A DNA stretch of 64,000 bases, from NCBI GenBank assembly GCA_026936325.1, contig JAPTHN010000003.1, positions 65,298,692 through 65,362,691 of the forward strand, in the 5' to 3' direction. Source of the DNA: Platynereis dumerilii (lineage: Eukaryota > Annelida > Polychaeta > Phyllodocida > Nereididae). The translations under genes were made by a program, and so were the position numbers. Below, one piece after another: positions 11,551-23,344 of this stretch. The notes below the pieces were generated by a model that was not told the DNA's origin, did not search any database, and saw nothing but the letters and a program-made list of their open reading frames with translations. The first letter of the stretch is position 1, and each line of letters begins with the position of its first letter.

Positions 11551-14500
11551 GACATGAACACATGGGGTTACAAGAGTCCTATCGTTGCAGCAAGAGAAAT
11601 GAGAGTGATTTTGGGAGACAACAAGGAGGCGAGAATCCTGGATGTGTGTGCAGGAACTGGAATGACCGGAAAAGCTGTGAGTCAGATTCAGATTCGGATC
11701 TTTTATTTTTCTCCCAAAGGAAAATAACGATATTTACATCACAATATTCAATTTCCAACAGTTGCTTCAAGATAGTCACCCCTTTTTAAAACTGATAATT
11801 TGTATGAGACTAGACAATATTCTTAACTCTTGAATTTCAGTATTTTGAAGCTGGATACACTAACCTGGAGGCCTTCGACGGTAACCCAGCCATGTTGGAG
11901 AAAGCCAAAGAAAAGAACATTTACAAAGCCGTCCATGTTGGTTTCCTTGGCGACAACATCGACCTTCCAGACAGTATGTATTATATACTCTGGTGACATT
12001 TGAACGTTTCAGAGTATTCTAAGAAATTTTGGATTTCTGAGGAGGGAAGAAGGTAGGTCACTTGGTGGTGTTCTTATTAGGCTTCCAATCGCCGGTCTTT
12101 GGATTCGATCTTTGGATTCGATTTGTCTCTGGCGGAGTCACCTGAACCTCAATTTGTAAGAAAGCAGTTTCAATCATCTTTTGCTTTATTACTGAGTCCA
12201 CCTTTCCCAATTAAGCCACTGGCATGCATAAATACAGGATGTAAAGTACCAATCATGCATATTATGCTATAAAGGCGTCTGAATATGTGAATCACCAACA
12301 AATATTCATCTGCATCTACCGCAATTAAATCTAGCATTCATTCTTAACTTATACTTTTCAGACTCCTATGACGTGATCAGCCTGTTCGGAGCTTTGTGCG
12401 ACGGCCATGTTAACCCCGATTCGTTCTCTTGCTTCAAGGAATTCACAAGAATCCTCAAGCCTGGTAAGTAGCGCAACCATTGAGATTTGAATAGAGAAAT
12501 CCATATTGCCACCTGGATGAGAGATGGTAAATTATGCAAAATGGAATCACTTGAGCGATGAAGCTTTGCACCTGATTTGTAGAAATATATATAATAGATT
12601 TCTTATAGTCCTTGTCATACTTACGTGGAATCTCAAGTTTTTTTCCCATGCTGTTGAACTTTGATGTCAGAGATGACTCTTTTCTAGCATATATGTAAAT
12701 TAACTACAAGCTGTGATGGCATTTCAAACTGGGTCAGATTCCCCAGCTTCTAGCCTATGTTGATCCTCCTGAACTGAGCGTCACAGCCCAGGCGAGATGT
12801 TTATAAATAATTCATGAACATTCATGAATTATTCATGAATTATTCATGAATGTTCATGGATAAAAATTCATGAACATTCATCAAAGTCCGTCAACTTGTT
12901 CATGAATGTTCATGCCTATTCGTGAACAACAAATGGGACAGGTGCATGAAAAAGTGAATGTTCATGAACTATTCATCAAGTTGCCTAAAGCAAACTGCTT
13001 CTTGATATTTGATGAATGTTCATGAATATTCATGAATTTTCATGAACATGGTTCATGAACTTGGTTCATGAAACATGCATGAGTCAATGTGTGTGGTGTC
13101 AGTTCATGAATATTCATGTTCAAAGTAATCATCAAGCATGTACAATAACTATTAAAACTATTAATCAAAATTCATTAATCTTGGTTCATGAACGTTCATG
13201 GATTACTCATGAACAACAAAAATGGGACAGGTGCATGAAACATGAACATTCATGAACTAATCATTAAATTTACCATTTCATGAACATTCATGAACTAATC
13301 AACGTATCAGTTCATGAATATTCATGAACGTTCATTGATGACTAGTTCATGAATGTTCATGAACTGTTCATGGACCACGTACCATGATGGTTCATCAAAG
13401 TTCACCAAAAGTTCATCACATCGTTTAAAGTACATGAACATATATAAACAAAAGATTCATGAAACCTAGCATAATCAGCTTGCAAAGTCTTTTAAATCGC
13501 ATATATGCCTGAATGTAAAATTGTAGTTAAATAACTCACTTGAATAAATAGCATGGATTATGACATCACATTGTCCTAAAGCACATTGTCCTTGAGCAAG
13601 TTTTGTCCCCAGCTATGCCTCCTGCTTTTCCCTGTATCACATACACACTGTTGTCAGTCCTGAGCACTTTCAAAATAATCCATGACTCCATCAAGTGCAT
13701 CCTGAGAATGGAACTTGTCGTTTGCGTGAAATATTTCATTGATATTGGTAATCATCCAATCGATATGCTTCAGAATCTGCAAGCATGAGTCATGCTCTCC
13801 TTCTCCCAGGAAGTGATGAAAATTTTAATTCTAAATCAAACCACAAGGTTTTTAGAACGTTTAGTTTAAACTTTATCCTGTAGGTGGCCATTTAAATTCA
13901 TGAAGTTTACTGAGTTCATGAACATTCATGAACAACTGCAGAGCGATTTCACCAAATTTACTAAGTTTTTTTTTGTCCATCTGAGGTTCATCATAATTCT
14001 TCTGAGGTTCATCATAATTCATCAAAGTTCATGAACCTGAGATTATGAACTGTTCATGAACTAGGTTCATGAACCATTTTTGATGAATCTTGACGGACTT
14101 TGGCGGACATTCATGAACTGTTCATGAACATTCATCAAATTCACCAACTTCATGAACTGCATCTCACCTGGGAGTTTCAACACAGTGTCAGAGTAAGAGT
14201 TTTATCAGGGATAGCCCCTACAACTACGTCATCACAGCTTGATAGACACTGAGTTGAAACTGTGATGCTCAGTTTGGTGGATTGGCATTGGTTAGAAGTT
14301 AGGGAATCTGACCCAGTTTAAAATGACATCACAGCTTGTAGTTAATTTACATATATTGCAATGCTAGAATAGAGTCATCTCTGACATCACAGTTCAACAG
14401 CATAGAAAAAAAAATTGAGATTCCACATAAGTATGACAAGGACTGTAAAAATGTTGGTTCCGCAAAACGGAATCCGAACTTTCATAGTATCATTACATAT

Positions 14501-15358
14501 ACATGTAGTGTTAAAATTATTAGTCTCATATGCCATGACAATAGCATTGCATAAATAGTCGGGTGCATTTCCATCAATACTGTTAGTTGTACATTTGTGT
14601 AGCTAAACAATATTTTATTAAATGGGAAACATTTCATTAACATCACTACATGATAGTCCAAACACCATTCCAATATGATTGCTTAGAATGGCACTGAGTC
14701 TTCCATCCCTTGCCATCAACTATGAGTGACCTCCAGCAGCAGCCCCCTGGCAGCCTTCTAAGCCACACCATCATGACAAGACGTAATCCCTCAATAATCC
14801 CTCATATCGGGATGTTGTTTGGATTACCATGTAGCAGGGGCAGCCTCCTAAGCCACACCATCATGACAAGACGTAATCCTTCAATAATCCCTCATATCGG
14901 GATGTTGTTTGGATTACCATGTAGAAGGGGCAGCCTCCTAAGCCACATCATCGTGACAAGATGCAATCCCTCAATAATCCCTCATATCGGGATGGCGTTC
15001 GGATTATCATGTAGTAGGGGCAGCCTCCTAAGCCACACCATCATGACAAGACGTAATCCCTCAATAATCCCGCATATCGGGATGATGTTTATCATGCAGT
15101 AGAATCTATACTAGGTTTATCTGTAGTCAGTGGCTGACTTTGGTTGACTGAATTTTCTCAAATTAAATGTTTTGTTTTCTAGGTGGATCCTTCATTGGTG
15201 GTACCGTCAAGGGCTGCCTCTCAGATGAATACAGACCAAAAGTGGAAGCAGCCTACCAAGCGCTGGTCGACGAAGGTCTGTGGGAACAGGTTGCAAACAA
15301 AATGGCCCGCGAAGGTGATTCTTACGAGGAACAGATCTGGATCTACAAAGTCAAATGA
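11551..15358 (+). CDS. METTL27/WBSCR27-like methyltransferase, last four exons
   Basis: Class I S-adenosylmethionine-dependent methyltransferase of the METTL27 type; substrate unknown. Exons 11551-11676, 11841-11973, 12362-12463 and 15183-15358 all have AG acceptors, GT donors and matching phases (0, 1, 1), giving 178 visible residues to the TGA. The first exon carries motif I, ILDVCAGTGMTGK. The second has the acidic end of strand 2 (LEAFDGNPAMLEKAKEK). The third has YDVISLFGALCDGHV and the RILKPGG turn typical of the family. The last begins GGSFIGGTVKG and closes EEQIWIYKVK. The N-terminal exon with the start codon was not found. The last intron hosts a nested transposon pair and a 90-bp minisatellite. 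AATAAA lies at 15387-15392. Confidence 0.88.
12606..14445. mobile_element. TA-flanked foldback element (Tc1/mariner-like MITE)
   Basis: The arms (left 12606-12786, right about 14173-14445) are reverse complements: AGTCCTTGTCATACTTA at the left mirrors TAAGTATGACAAGGACTG at the right. TA flanks each side (12604-12605, 14446-14447), as in Tc1/mariner-derived elements. Between the arms sits the TTCATGAA-rich element at 12787-14172. No coding capacity. It lies in the last intron of the methyltransferase gene. Confidence 0.75.
12787..14172 (+). mobile_element. TTCATGAA-rich inverted-repeat element, copy B (both ends)
   Basis: Termini are CCCAGGCGAGATG at the left and CATCTCACCTGGG at the right, a 13-bp inverted repeat with one mismatch. 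Inside are dozens of palindromic TTCATGAA / TTCATGAACATTCATGAA units near both ends and a unique middle shared with copy A. Comparing the arms of the host foldback element suggests a site reading CACAGTTTCAAC before insertion, so the target duplication would be only AG. That duplication and these termini fit no superfamily I can name. Confidence 0.7.
14749..15103. repeat. 90-bp intronic minisatellite, about four copies
   Basis: Units starting GGCAGCC(T/C)(T/C)CTAAGCC at 14749, 14839, 14929 and 15019 are nearly identical over 90 bases. Because 90 is a multiple of three, an open frame (14710-15102) repeats a 30-residue block (GSLLSHTIMTRRNPS...), but it lies in an intron just upstream of the last methyltransferase exon. 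I treat it as non-coding. Confidence 0.9.
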
Positions 15359-15360
15359 AC

Positions 15361-16256
15361 TGTATCAAATTCGCAATGACAAAAATAATAAACATGGCCA
15401 CTAGAAGTATTGAAGAAAAAATAGAATCCTATACATATTTGTTTTACGTTTTAATTCAATAAAACATTATATCAATTTATATTTTGTGTGACCTACATAG
15501 CTTTTCATATCCAAAGGTAAATTAACCTTTACAGTTATAAGTTCATAGTAATTTGTACAGAAACATTATGTATATAGACCTACAGAAAAATATTTTACTT
15601 CTATTTTTACAAATTTTATGAATCCATATTGCATTTGTGAAGACATTACTTGAAATATCTGCATTTACATTGTACAATAATTATTGGTATGACATGTTGT
15701 TACTTCTACTTGCTATACATACATTGTATTTGTTTTACGATTTAATTCAATAAAACATTATATCAATTTCTATTTTGTGTGACTTAATAGCTTTTCATAT
15801 ATTTATGTCTATATGTCCATATGGAGCCCACATTATTTATATACTAAATTTAGAAAAACCCAGTAGACGATTCTGTAAAGCTGTATAATTCTGTTTATTT
15901 ATTAAATTTTTAAAAACTTCAAAATCAGTACCAGGTAGCAAATGATCTGCTGCATCAAGTTTCAAACTTGAATGTGAAAGTTTCATTTACCATATTTGTT
16001 TGGATCTCTTCAGTCTAGGTTATAAGATCATTATAGTTTGTGGGGGAGTGGCTATGGATTTTTTAACCCCGGGTTAAACTTATTTTTGCGTGCCAAAGTT
16101 TGGCAAACATTTTTACCGCAATTACGCCACGCTAGCTACAGGCTGAAAGAAGCTTTTTTTTGGGTCAAGTGGTGAACAAACTTTTATTTCACAAAAAATT
16201 CAATATACTTCCCCATGAATCCCCAAATATTAACTGGTCAGCCAACTAGTATATTA
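15361..16256. other. Methyltransferase 3' UTR and downstream, duplicated 70-bp segment
   Basis: A segment with TTTAATTCAATAAAACATT occurs at about 15441-15510 and again at 15730-15800, so two further AATAAA-type signals follow the first at 15387. The remainder is AT-rich with no gene seen. Confidence 0.6.
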
Positions 16257-16520
16257 CAGTGTGTCTGACGAAATTATGCAAGTTATGTGTTTCACACTAG
16301 TATGAAAACTATTGGACCCACCATGGCATCCTTTTCACATAATCATTGGATTTGGCTAAGTGAGTGAGTGAGTGAATTTGTGTTTTACGCCCCATCAGCA
16401 CCAGTGTGGGCTATTTAGAGGCAACATTGGTTAGATAGATTATCCTGGAACTAATTTCTCATAATTTGTAGAAGTAGTCGTTATCTCTGAGGAACTGTGT
16501 TATACTGGATGCTGAATTTT

Positions 16521-19500
16521 CTAAGAATAAGTGTTTGAGATTACCTGATGAAAGGGTCGGTGATATAGATTGTAATTACATTCTAAAAGAATATGTTTGA
16601 TCGAAAGTGGTACTTGACACCCTTCGCATATTGGTGCTGCGTCATTGTTTAATAAGTGTGAGTGGGTTAATCTGCTGTGCCCTATAAGACATCTATGAAT
16701 TACGATTTGCTCTCTGCGTGAGTGTACATCAATTTTTATATCTTTCATGACGTGTGGTAGTATTGTGCGTAGCTTGTTTCGTCGGCAAGCATTCCATCGT
16801 ACTTGCCAACTATACTTGGTAAAGTCATTGATATGCTTTCTAAAATCCGTATAAGGGACAACATAGTCCGTTAAGTTTTTACTTAAGGCTCTCTTCGCAT
16901 GAAGATCAGCCATCTCATTTCCTTTGATATCAACATGACTTGGAATCCAACAAAAATAATCTCCTTGTTTTCTTTCATCACTGCTAAGGTAAAAAGAATG
17001 TCTAATACAAGAGGGGTTTCCACCTGCTTGTTGGCTATTGCCTGCAATGCAGACTTTGAGTCAGAGCAAATTACAAAATTGTTTGTTTCTGAGTTGACTG
17101 CCATTTCTACCGCCTTGTAGATAGCTGTCAGTTCCGCTGTGAATATCGAGCACACATCAGGTATACGTTCATTACAATAACTTGTCTTTGCGGAGGTGAC
17201 TGCGTAACCAGTCAGAAGTCCATCTTTGGACCCATCCGTGTAAAGAAACTTGAATGATGGATACCGGGATTTTATTATGAGGAATTTACTCTGGTATTCC
17301 AGGGGACTTGTAGAAGATTTTTTAAGACTTGTCAGGTCTAGAATACAAATTGGTAAAGGAAGGGTCCACGGAGCAATGGATGGAACCTGCACTTCAGCAA
17401 CTATGCAGTTGTCTTTGTTTATTATGTCATAGTAGGGTTTCATTCTAAGCCCTAGGGGTTTTATAACACTTTGTTTAGTCATATAAATTTGTTGGTACTT
17501 TGGCTGAAATACCGGGTAAAAAGCCGGATTTGCTGAACATGCTGCCAGTTTTACAAAATATTGTAGCGAAAGTTTTATTCGCCGTAGTGACAGTGGTGGC
17601 TCTTTCGCAAGGACATATAGACTCTCGATTGGCGATGTTCTAAATGCCCCAAGACACAGGCGAATGCCGAGATGGTGTACTGTATTTAGACATCGGAGGT
17701 AAGACGGTCTTGCTGATCCATATACAATACTCCCGTAATCGAGACGTGATCGGGTTATAGCCCTATATAGTCGCAGCAATACAGTGGTGTCTCCACCCCA
17801 ACTGAGCTTGCTGACTACTTTGAGAAGATTAAGAGATTTTAAACCTTTAGCTTTAAGTTCTTTGATATGTGGAATAAAGGAGAATTTAGAATCCAGTAAA
17901 ACTCCTAGGAATTTGTACTGGTTTACTACTTTGATTTTCGAATTTTCTAACATTAGGATTGGATCCGGCTGAAAGCTTCTGGGAGGATAGAAGTGCATAC
18001 ATACCGTTTTATTTTTGGAGAATTTAAAACCATTCTCATATGACCATTTTTGCAACCTGTTTAGGTTAAGTTGCAATTGTCGTTCGACACTTGTCATTTT
18101 GGTTGACTTAAAAGCAATGAGGAAATCATCTACGTATAAAGAACACTTGATATTCTCCTTGATATGTCGGACTATGTTGTTAATCTTAATATTAAAACAT
18201 GTCGGAGAGAGAATACTTCCTTGAGGAACTCCCATTTCTTGGTTAAAATTGTTGGATAGTGTGCTTCCTATTCTGACTTGGAAGTTACGATCTTGAAGGA
18301 ATGAATTTATAAAATGAGGAAGCCTTCCCCGTAAACCCATTTCATGAATGTCCTTCATAATTCCAAATTTCCAAGTGGTGTCATAAGCTTTTTCTAAGTC
18401 GAAAAATACTGCAACTACATGTTCTTTCTTAATAAAGGCATCTCTTATGTAGGTTTCGAATGATACTAAATGGTCCAAGGTACTTCTTTTGGACCTGAAA
18501 CCACACTGATATTCTGTTATGGCTTCAGTTGATTCCAAATACCATACTAGTCTATTGTTGACCATCCTTTCCATGGTCTTACAAAGACAACTGGTAAGTG
18601 CAATCGGACGATAGTTAAGCGGATCACTGTGATCTTTGTTAGGTTTTGGGATTGGTATTACTATCGCTTTCTTCCACAGCGTTGGGAATGTACCAAAGTC
18701 CCATATTCTATTATAAATCTGAAGCATAATTTTAAGGCTTGTTTCCGGTAGATGCTTTAGTAGTTGGTAATGAACTTCATCTGCTCCAGTAGCAGAGTCT
18801 TTAGCCTTATTCAATGCCGCTATGAGCCCTTCCATGGAGAAGGGAATGTTATATGCTTCAGAGTTATCAGACTGGAAATTTAAATTTTGTCGCTCGGCCC
18901 TCTCTTTAAATTGTTGGAATTCTTGGTTGTAATTGTTCGATGAGGAATTAAATGCAAATTGGTCACCTATTCTATTTGCAATTTCCTCAGTTGTGGTTAT
19001 CTCCTCTTCGTCGATGACAAGATGTTGAATATGTGTGGATGTATCTCTACCCTGTATCTTCTTTATCATTTTCCATACTTTGGAACTGGGTGTACGGGTA
19101 TTAAGTTTGGAGACATAGTTTTGCCAAGTAGCCCTTTTCTTTTGTCTTATTATCCTTCTCGCTCTTGCTCTAAAGATTTTAAATTGATTTAGATTTTCTG
19201 GTGTTGGGCGAGATTTAAAGGCACGTAATGCTTTTTTGCGGGCTTTGATAGCCTCTTTGACCTCTGTGTCAAACCAAGGTTTAGGGCTATGGTGAGGATT
19301 GGCTTGAGATTTCGGCATCGCTTTATTTGCTATGTCTATAATATCTTTTGTGAAATTGTCTACAGGGGAATCGGAATCTGCATATTTCTGTAGGGTAATA
19401 TTTTTGTTGCAGAGTTCTGAGAAGAGATTCCAGTCTGCTTTATTGAATTTCCACCTTGATAAACCGGAGTTAGGTCCAAGATCTAACGATTTCAATAGAA

Positions 19501-20155
19501 TTGGGAAATGATCACTTCCATGTGTATCCTCTAGCACTTTCCATTCAAAATCTAAAAACAAATTTGGATCACTTATGCTGATGTCAATAGCAGAGTATGT
19601 GCCATGTCCTGAATGGAGGAAAGTATTTGATCCATCATTGAAGATACAGAGGTTATTATCACTTATAAAATCTTCAATAAGTTCGCCTCTGTTGTTCAGG
19701 TCAGTACTGCCCCATAAAGGACTATGACCATTAAAATCCCCAAGAATAATTGAGGGAGCAGGTAGTTGTTGGTATAAATTATTAAGATCTTCTCGTGTCA
19801 CTCTCGTACTTGGGGACAAGTAAAGAGAACATAAAGTAATCGTTTTACGTAATGTAATGCGAATGGCAGTTGCCTGTAAGGCGGTAGTTAGATTTAGGTG
19901 TGTATGGATTATACCATGTTTAACCAGAATGGTAGAACCACCTATTGCCCTGTCATGTACAATTTCTCCGTAAGTATTATACATGTGGAAGTTTCTTAGG
20001 GTAATTTTGTCTGAGGGTTTTAAAAAGGTCTCTTGGAGACATAAGATGTTCACTTTATGCTCAGATGTTATTATTTTTAGCTCGTCATAATTTGCTCTTA
20101 TACCTCGACAATTCCACTGAATGATGTTGTCCATGGAATAGTGTTGCTCTGTCAT
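16521..20155 (-). pseudogene. LINE ORF2: endonuclease, reverse transcriptase, RNase H (one frameshift)
   Basis: The N-terminal APE-type endonuclease has IIQWNCRG, LCLQETFL, ILGDFNGHSPLWGS and the SDHFPI end. The RT has PIPKPNKDHSDPLNYRPIAL, VFFDLEKAYDT, GVPQGSILSPTCFNI and LYVDD, where YVDD replaces the common YADD. RNase H follows with LYTDGSKDG, TAELTAIYKA and ICSDSKSALQAI. The main frame leaves register between about 16985 and 16955. In the next frame the text resumes as WIPSHVDIKGNEMADLHAKRA, the expected end of RNase H, then a C-terminal CEGC-x7-H-x4-C zinc motif common in I/Jockey-type LINEs. Apart from that single shift the frame is clean. Confidence 0.9.
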
Positions 20156-20166
20156 ATATTTGTTAG

Positions 20167-21762
20167 TTAGTTTTTGGGGGTTTTAAAGTTAAACACCAGA
20201 GGATCACGATTCAGAGTGATATTGGTGTTTGACCTTCCCCCTGTAGATGTGTTAGGTGGACCAGGTTTTTTTGTGCCTGGTGGATGTTCTTTGCCTGTGT
20301 TCTTTATGTCGGGAGTTGAATTTTGGTGTTGTATTCGATTTGTCTGGGTTTTTTGGGGTTGTTGGTCGTGGTTGGGATTTTTGGTTTTGTCTGATTTGCC
20401 CCCCTGACCCAGCTGTCCACCTATTTCAGTAGTGGATTTGGTCTGTGTCTGCGGGCTGATGTTGTTATTTGGTTTGTCTTGTACTACTTCTGTTGGCATA
20501 GAGAGAGGGATTTGAAGATCCATGTCTTCTTCTCCCTCTGTCACTTCAGAGTCGACAGTTTCGTAGGAGTCGTTGAGGTCCGACTCGACAACCTCTGTGG
20601 CTGCGATCTTTGCTGGTGTTTCGGAATTTCCGTTATCCGATTTTCTTTTGTTTGTTTTTGTCTGCATGTCGTTTGAGTACGTTTTGTTGGTCGTGTCTTG
20701 TTTTTGTTGTATTAGTTTCGTATGTGCATCCAGGAGTTCATCCATCTTTCCTCGGGCGAACATTGCACAGAACTTGTCAGTGTGATTTTGGGTGTTGTAC
20801 TTTGAATATTTGTGGTTTGGGTCAAGGTCAACCTTTTTCCTTGGTGTCGATCGTTGTGATGACCCGGGAAAGGATGATTGTTGGGTGTCGGATCCCTGGG
20901 AAAACTGAGATTCTGCAGACGGACCTGCATTCCCCCCACCAGCCACCTTAGCGTAGCTACTGGCGCCGTATTTGGATTGAGCAATCCTTCGTGCTTCGGG
21001 GAATGTTATATTGGAGCTGGCCTTAATCTCAAGGACCATTTTCTCAAAACTCCATCTCGGGCATGTCTTGTCAAAGGAAGGGTGGTCCCCCTTACAATTT
21101 ATGCACTTAGGTGGGCGGCCACATGGCTCATCCTTTGTGTGGGAATGGTCTGAGCCTCCGCACCTAGCGCATACTTCTTCACGGCTTTTACATACTCTAG
21201 TAATGTGTCCGTATCTTTGGCAACGATAACATCTTCGAGGATTAGGGATATAGGGACGTACCCTACAGACCTCGAACCCAATTTCTACGGCCTCGGGCAG
21301 CCGGTTACCCTTAAAAGTGAGACTGAGGGTCTCCACCGTGGAACCTTCTTTGGTTTGTCTTTTTCCCATTGGGTAAATAGAAGTAACTGGGATCTTTCGA
21401 AAATTAAACCATTCAAGTAGCTCATCATCGGAGCTCTCATGGCTATCAAAGGAGTAGATGACGCCTCGGATCGAGTTGAGTCTCTCATGTGGAGTCACCT
21501 CCACTGCGGCTGAGGCAAGTTTGTTCATGGCAAGGAGTTTCTTGGCTTGGTCACTGTCGCGACATTTAATCAAAAGTGAACCAGGGAACCGCCTGACGTC
21601 CCCAGGGTCCCCGATTGCCTTACAGATGGCTTGCGCCCGTGTAACTGCGGAAATCCTTCCATATTCGTCATCTTTTCCTTTAATTACGATGTATCGTGGC
21701 CAATGGTCAGTTTCACACTGAAAAAATCCAGTTTGAGAAATGTTGCGGTTGAGAATATCCAT
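20167..21762 (-). CDS. LINE ORF1 nucleic-acid-binding protein with three zinc knuckles
   Basis: A 531-residue ORF1 of the LINE. The N-terminal ~180 residues (TGFFQCETDHWPRYIVIKG onward) look like a compact RNA-binding fold, probably RRM-like by analogy with other I-group ORF1 proteins. Cysteine motifs follow: CYRCQRYGHITRVC, CARCGGSDHSHTKDEPC and CINCKGDHPSFDKTC. The last 250 residues are low-complexity (Q/T/N/S-rich), probably disordered. The product would coat LINE RNA. It starts at the ATG at 21762 and stops 11 bases before ORF2. No defect is seen in this frame. Confidence 0.9.
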   Translation of the reverse strand: MDILNRNISQTGFFQCETDHWPRYIVIKGKDDEYGRISAVTRAQAICKAIGDPGDVRRFPGSLLIKCRDSDQAKKLLAMNKLASAAVEVTPHERLNSIRGVIYSFDSHESSDDELLEWFNFRKIPVTSIYPMGKRQTKEGSTVETLSLTFKGNRLPEAVEIGFEVCRVRPYIPNPRRCYRCQRYGHITRVCKSREEVCARCGGSDHSHTKDEPCGRPPKCINCKGDHPSFDKTCPRWSFEKMVLEIKASSNITFPEARRIAQSKYGASSYAKVAGGGNAGPSAESQFSQGSDTQQSSFPGSSQRSTPRKKVDLDPNHKYSKYNTQNHTDKFCAMFARGKMDELLDAHTKLIQQKQDTTNKTYSNDMQTKTNKRKSDNGNSETPAKIAATEVVESDLNDSYETVDSEVTEGEEDMDLQIPLSMPTEVVQDKPNNNISPQTQTKSTTEIGGQLGQGGKSDKTKNPNHDQQPQKTQTNRIQHQNSTPDIKNTGKEHPPGTKKPGPPNTSTGGRSNTNITLNRDPLVFNFKTPKN

Positions 21763-23344
21763 ATAGATTTACTTATTTCATCCTTCATGTTCCCCACCCA
21801 CCACGGAGCCCAACAAGGGGAGACCAACATGGATAGGGCAGTGCCCTGTACCCTAGTCCCAGGGATACATAAAGGATATACTCTAAAAAGGTCAGTCCTG
21901 CAATACAGCCTCAAATCATGATAACAATAACCACGGCAGGCAAATACCCGGGTTCTAACCCTCCTTGATTGACCCATCAGCCATGGCCAAATAGGACCGA
22001 AGTCCAAATAGCAACATGACAAGCCGATTGACTGGACCGGGCCAATCCAGCCTCCCGTCTGGGAGAAATCCAGGCCAAAGTAGTGTATTGTATGGGTGAG
22101 ACCAACTTAGTCCCAACCAACTCAACCACCAGGACCCCTTCATCCTCCAACACGGGTCGCAACCCACGGCAAACAGGTTGCCCCATTTCCGTCGGGGAGA
22201 CGTGTGCTTGCGCACTGTCTCGTGTTGGCCACAAGGGATAGAGGTCTTCACCCTTGTGTTACCACCCACCGCCACGAGGAGGCCCGAGACCTGCGGGGGC
22301 GGATTTGGCTAAGATATCTTCCATGTAACTTTCATTAAGTTTCATCAAGGCAAATCTGAGTTATGCCATATTTTCAAATATTTGGGTGTCAGACAAAATT
22401 AAGCAAAATCCGCATGGGCCTTGGAAACATTAAAGTTTCAAACGATTTTGCTTCAATCATTAGCATTCTGTCATTTGTAAGCCATTCATGTCAAAACATT
22501 TTAATTATATTCTGCCTATGTCATGCAATATGAATTAATTGTCTCCATTGGAATAACATCGATTTTGCATAAATTCTTCAAATTTATGCTCTCAAAAATC
22601 TCAAAATAGACTGATCATTTTGAAAATGTCTTTAAAAGTTGTCTTTTTCCGTCTATTTAGTGTGGTTAAACTGACTGATAAGTTGTGTGTTGGAAATTGA
22701 CAAACTATTGAATAAGGAACTGCACATCCTGATCACAATGCTATTCCAATGGGAAGTCGTGGAAAGAACTTTAGATTGCTAATTATTTGTAAAGTAAGGC
22801 ATGTGACTTCAGTTTCCTTTTCAAAGAGCTAAATAGACAGTATAATGTTAGTGCTAGAAGCATTTTTGAAATGATCGGAACCATTTTGAAGTTTTGGGAA
22901 GCATAGATTTAAAAAAACTATGCAAAATTAATGTTATTCCAATGGAGACAATTAATACATAATGCATGACATAGGCCGCATGTAAGTGATATGTTTTGAC
23001 ATGAATGGTTGACAAATGATAGAATGCTAATGATTGAAGCAAAATCATTTGAAACCTTGATGTTTTTTAGGACACGTGTGGATTTTGTGTAATTTAATCA
23101 GACACCCAAATATTTGAAAATGCGGCATAACTCTATTTTGCCACAATGAAATCTTATGAAAGTTGCATTGAAGATTTCCAAGCCCAATCCAGTGATTATG
23201 TGAAAAGTATAAAATGCTGGGTGCAATAGTTTTCATACCAGTGCGAAATACGTAACTTGCATAATTTCATCAGACACACTGTATTATCCACTTGCAGGGC
23301 TGTTCACTAGAGTATTAGCAAAATTTTCAGGGCTGCTGATTTTC

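Larger units (their letters stand above)
16361..22300 (-). mobile_element. Nearly whole I/Nimb-type LINE, 5.94 kb
   Basis: The insertion is bounded by a 13-bp target duplication GGATTTGGCTAAG (16348-16360 and 22301-22313). On the - strand it has a 5' UTR of about 540 bases (22300-21763), ORF1 and ORF2 11 bases apart, a 3' UTR with GGTGCTGATGGGGCGTAAAA, and a (TCAC)n tail at the 16361 end. The gag-like zinc-knuckle ORF1, the endonuclease-RT-RNase H ORF2 and the tail place it in the I/Nimb group. One frameshift is seen in ORF2, so the copy looks young but defective. It sits inside the foldback element at 16257-23281. Confidence 0.93.
16257..23281. mobile_element. TA-flanked foldback element split by a LINE
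   Basis: The outer ends CAGTGTGTCTGACGAAATTA and its near-complement (TAATTTCATCAGACACACTG) are flanked by TA at 16255-16256 and 23282-23283. Apart from the LINE at 16361-22300, the element is about 1.07 kb and nearly all inverted repeat: 22440-22620 mirrors 22870-23060. A second copy of the terminal motif (GTGTCAGACAAAATTAAGC) lies about 175 bases inside the left arm in the same orientation, mirrored in the right arm. This resembles the IR/DR ends of some Tc1-type transposons. No transposase. Confidence 0.8.

Noticed and set aside
14710-15102. 130-codon open frame of 30-residue repeats as a gene
   Set aside because: It is produced by a 90-bp minisatellite whose period is a multiple of three, and it lies in an intron.
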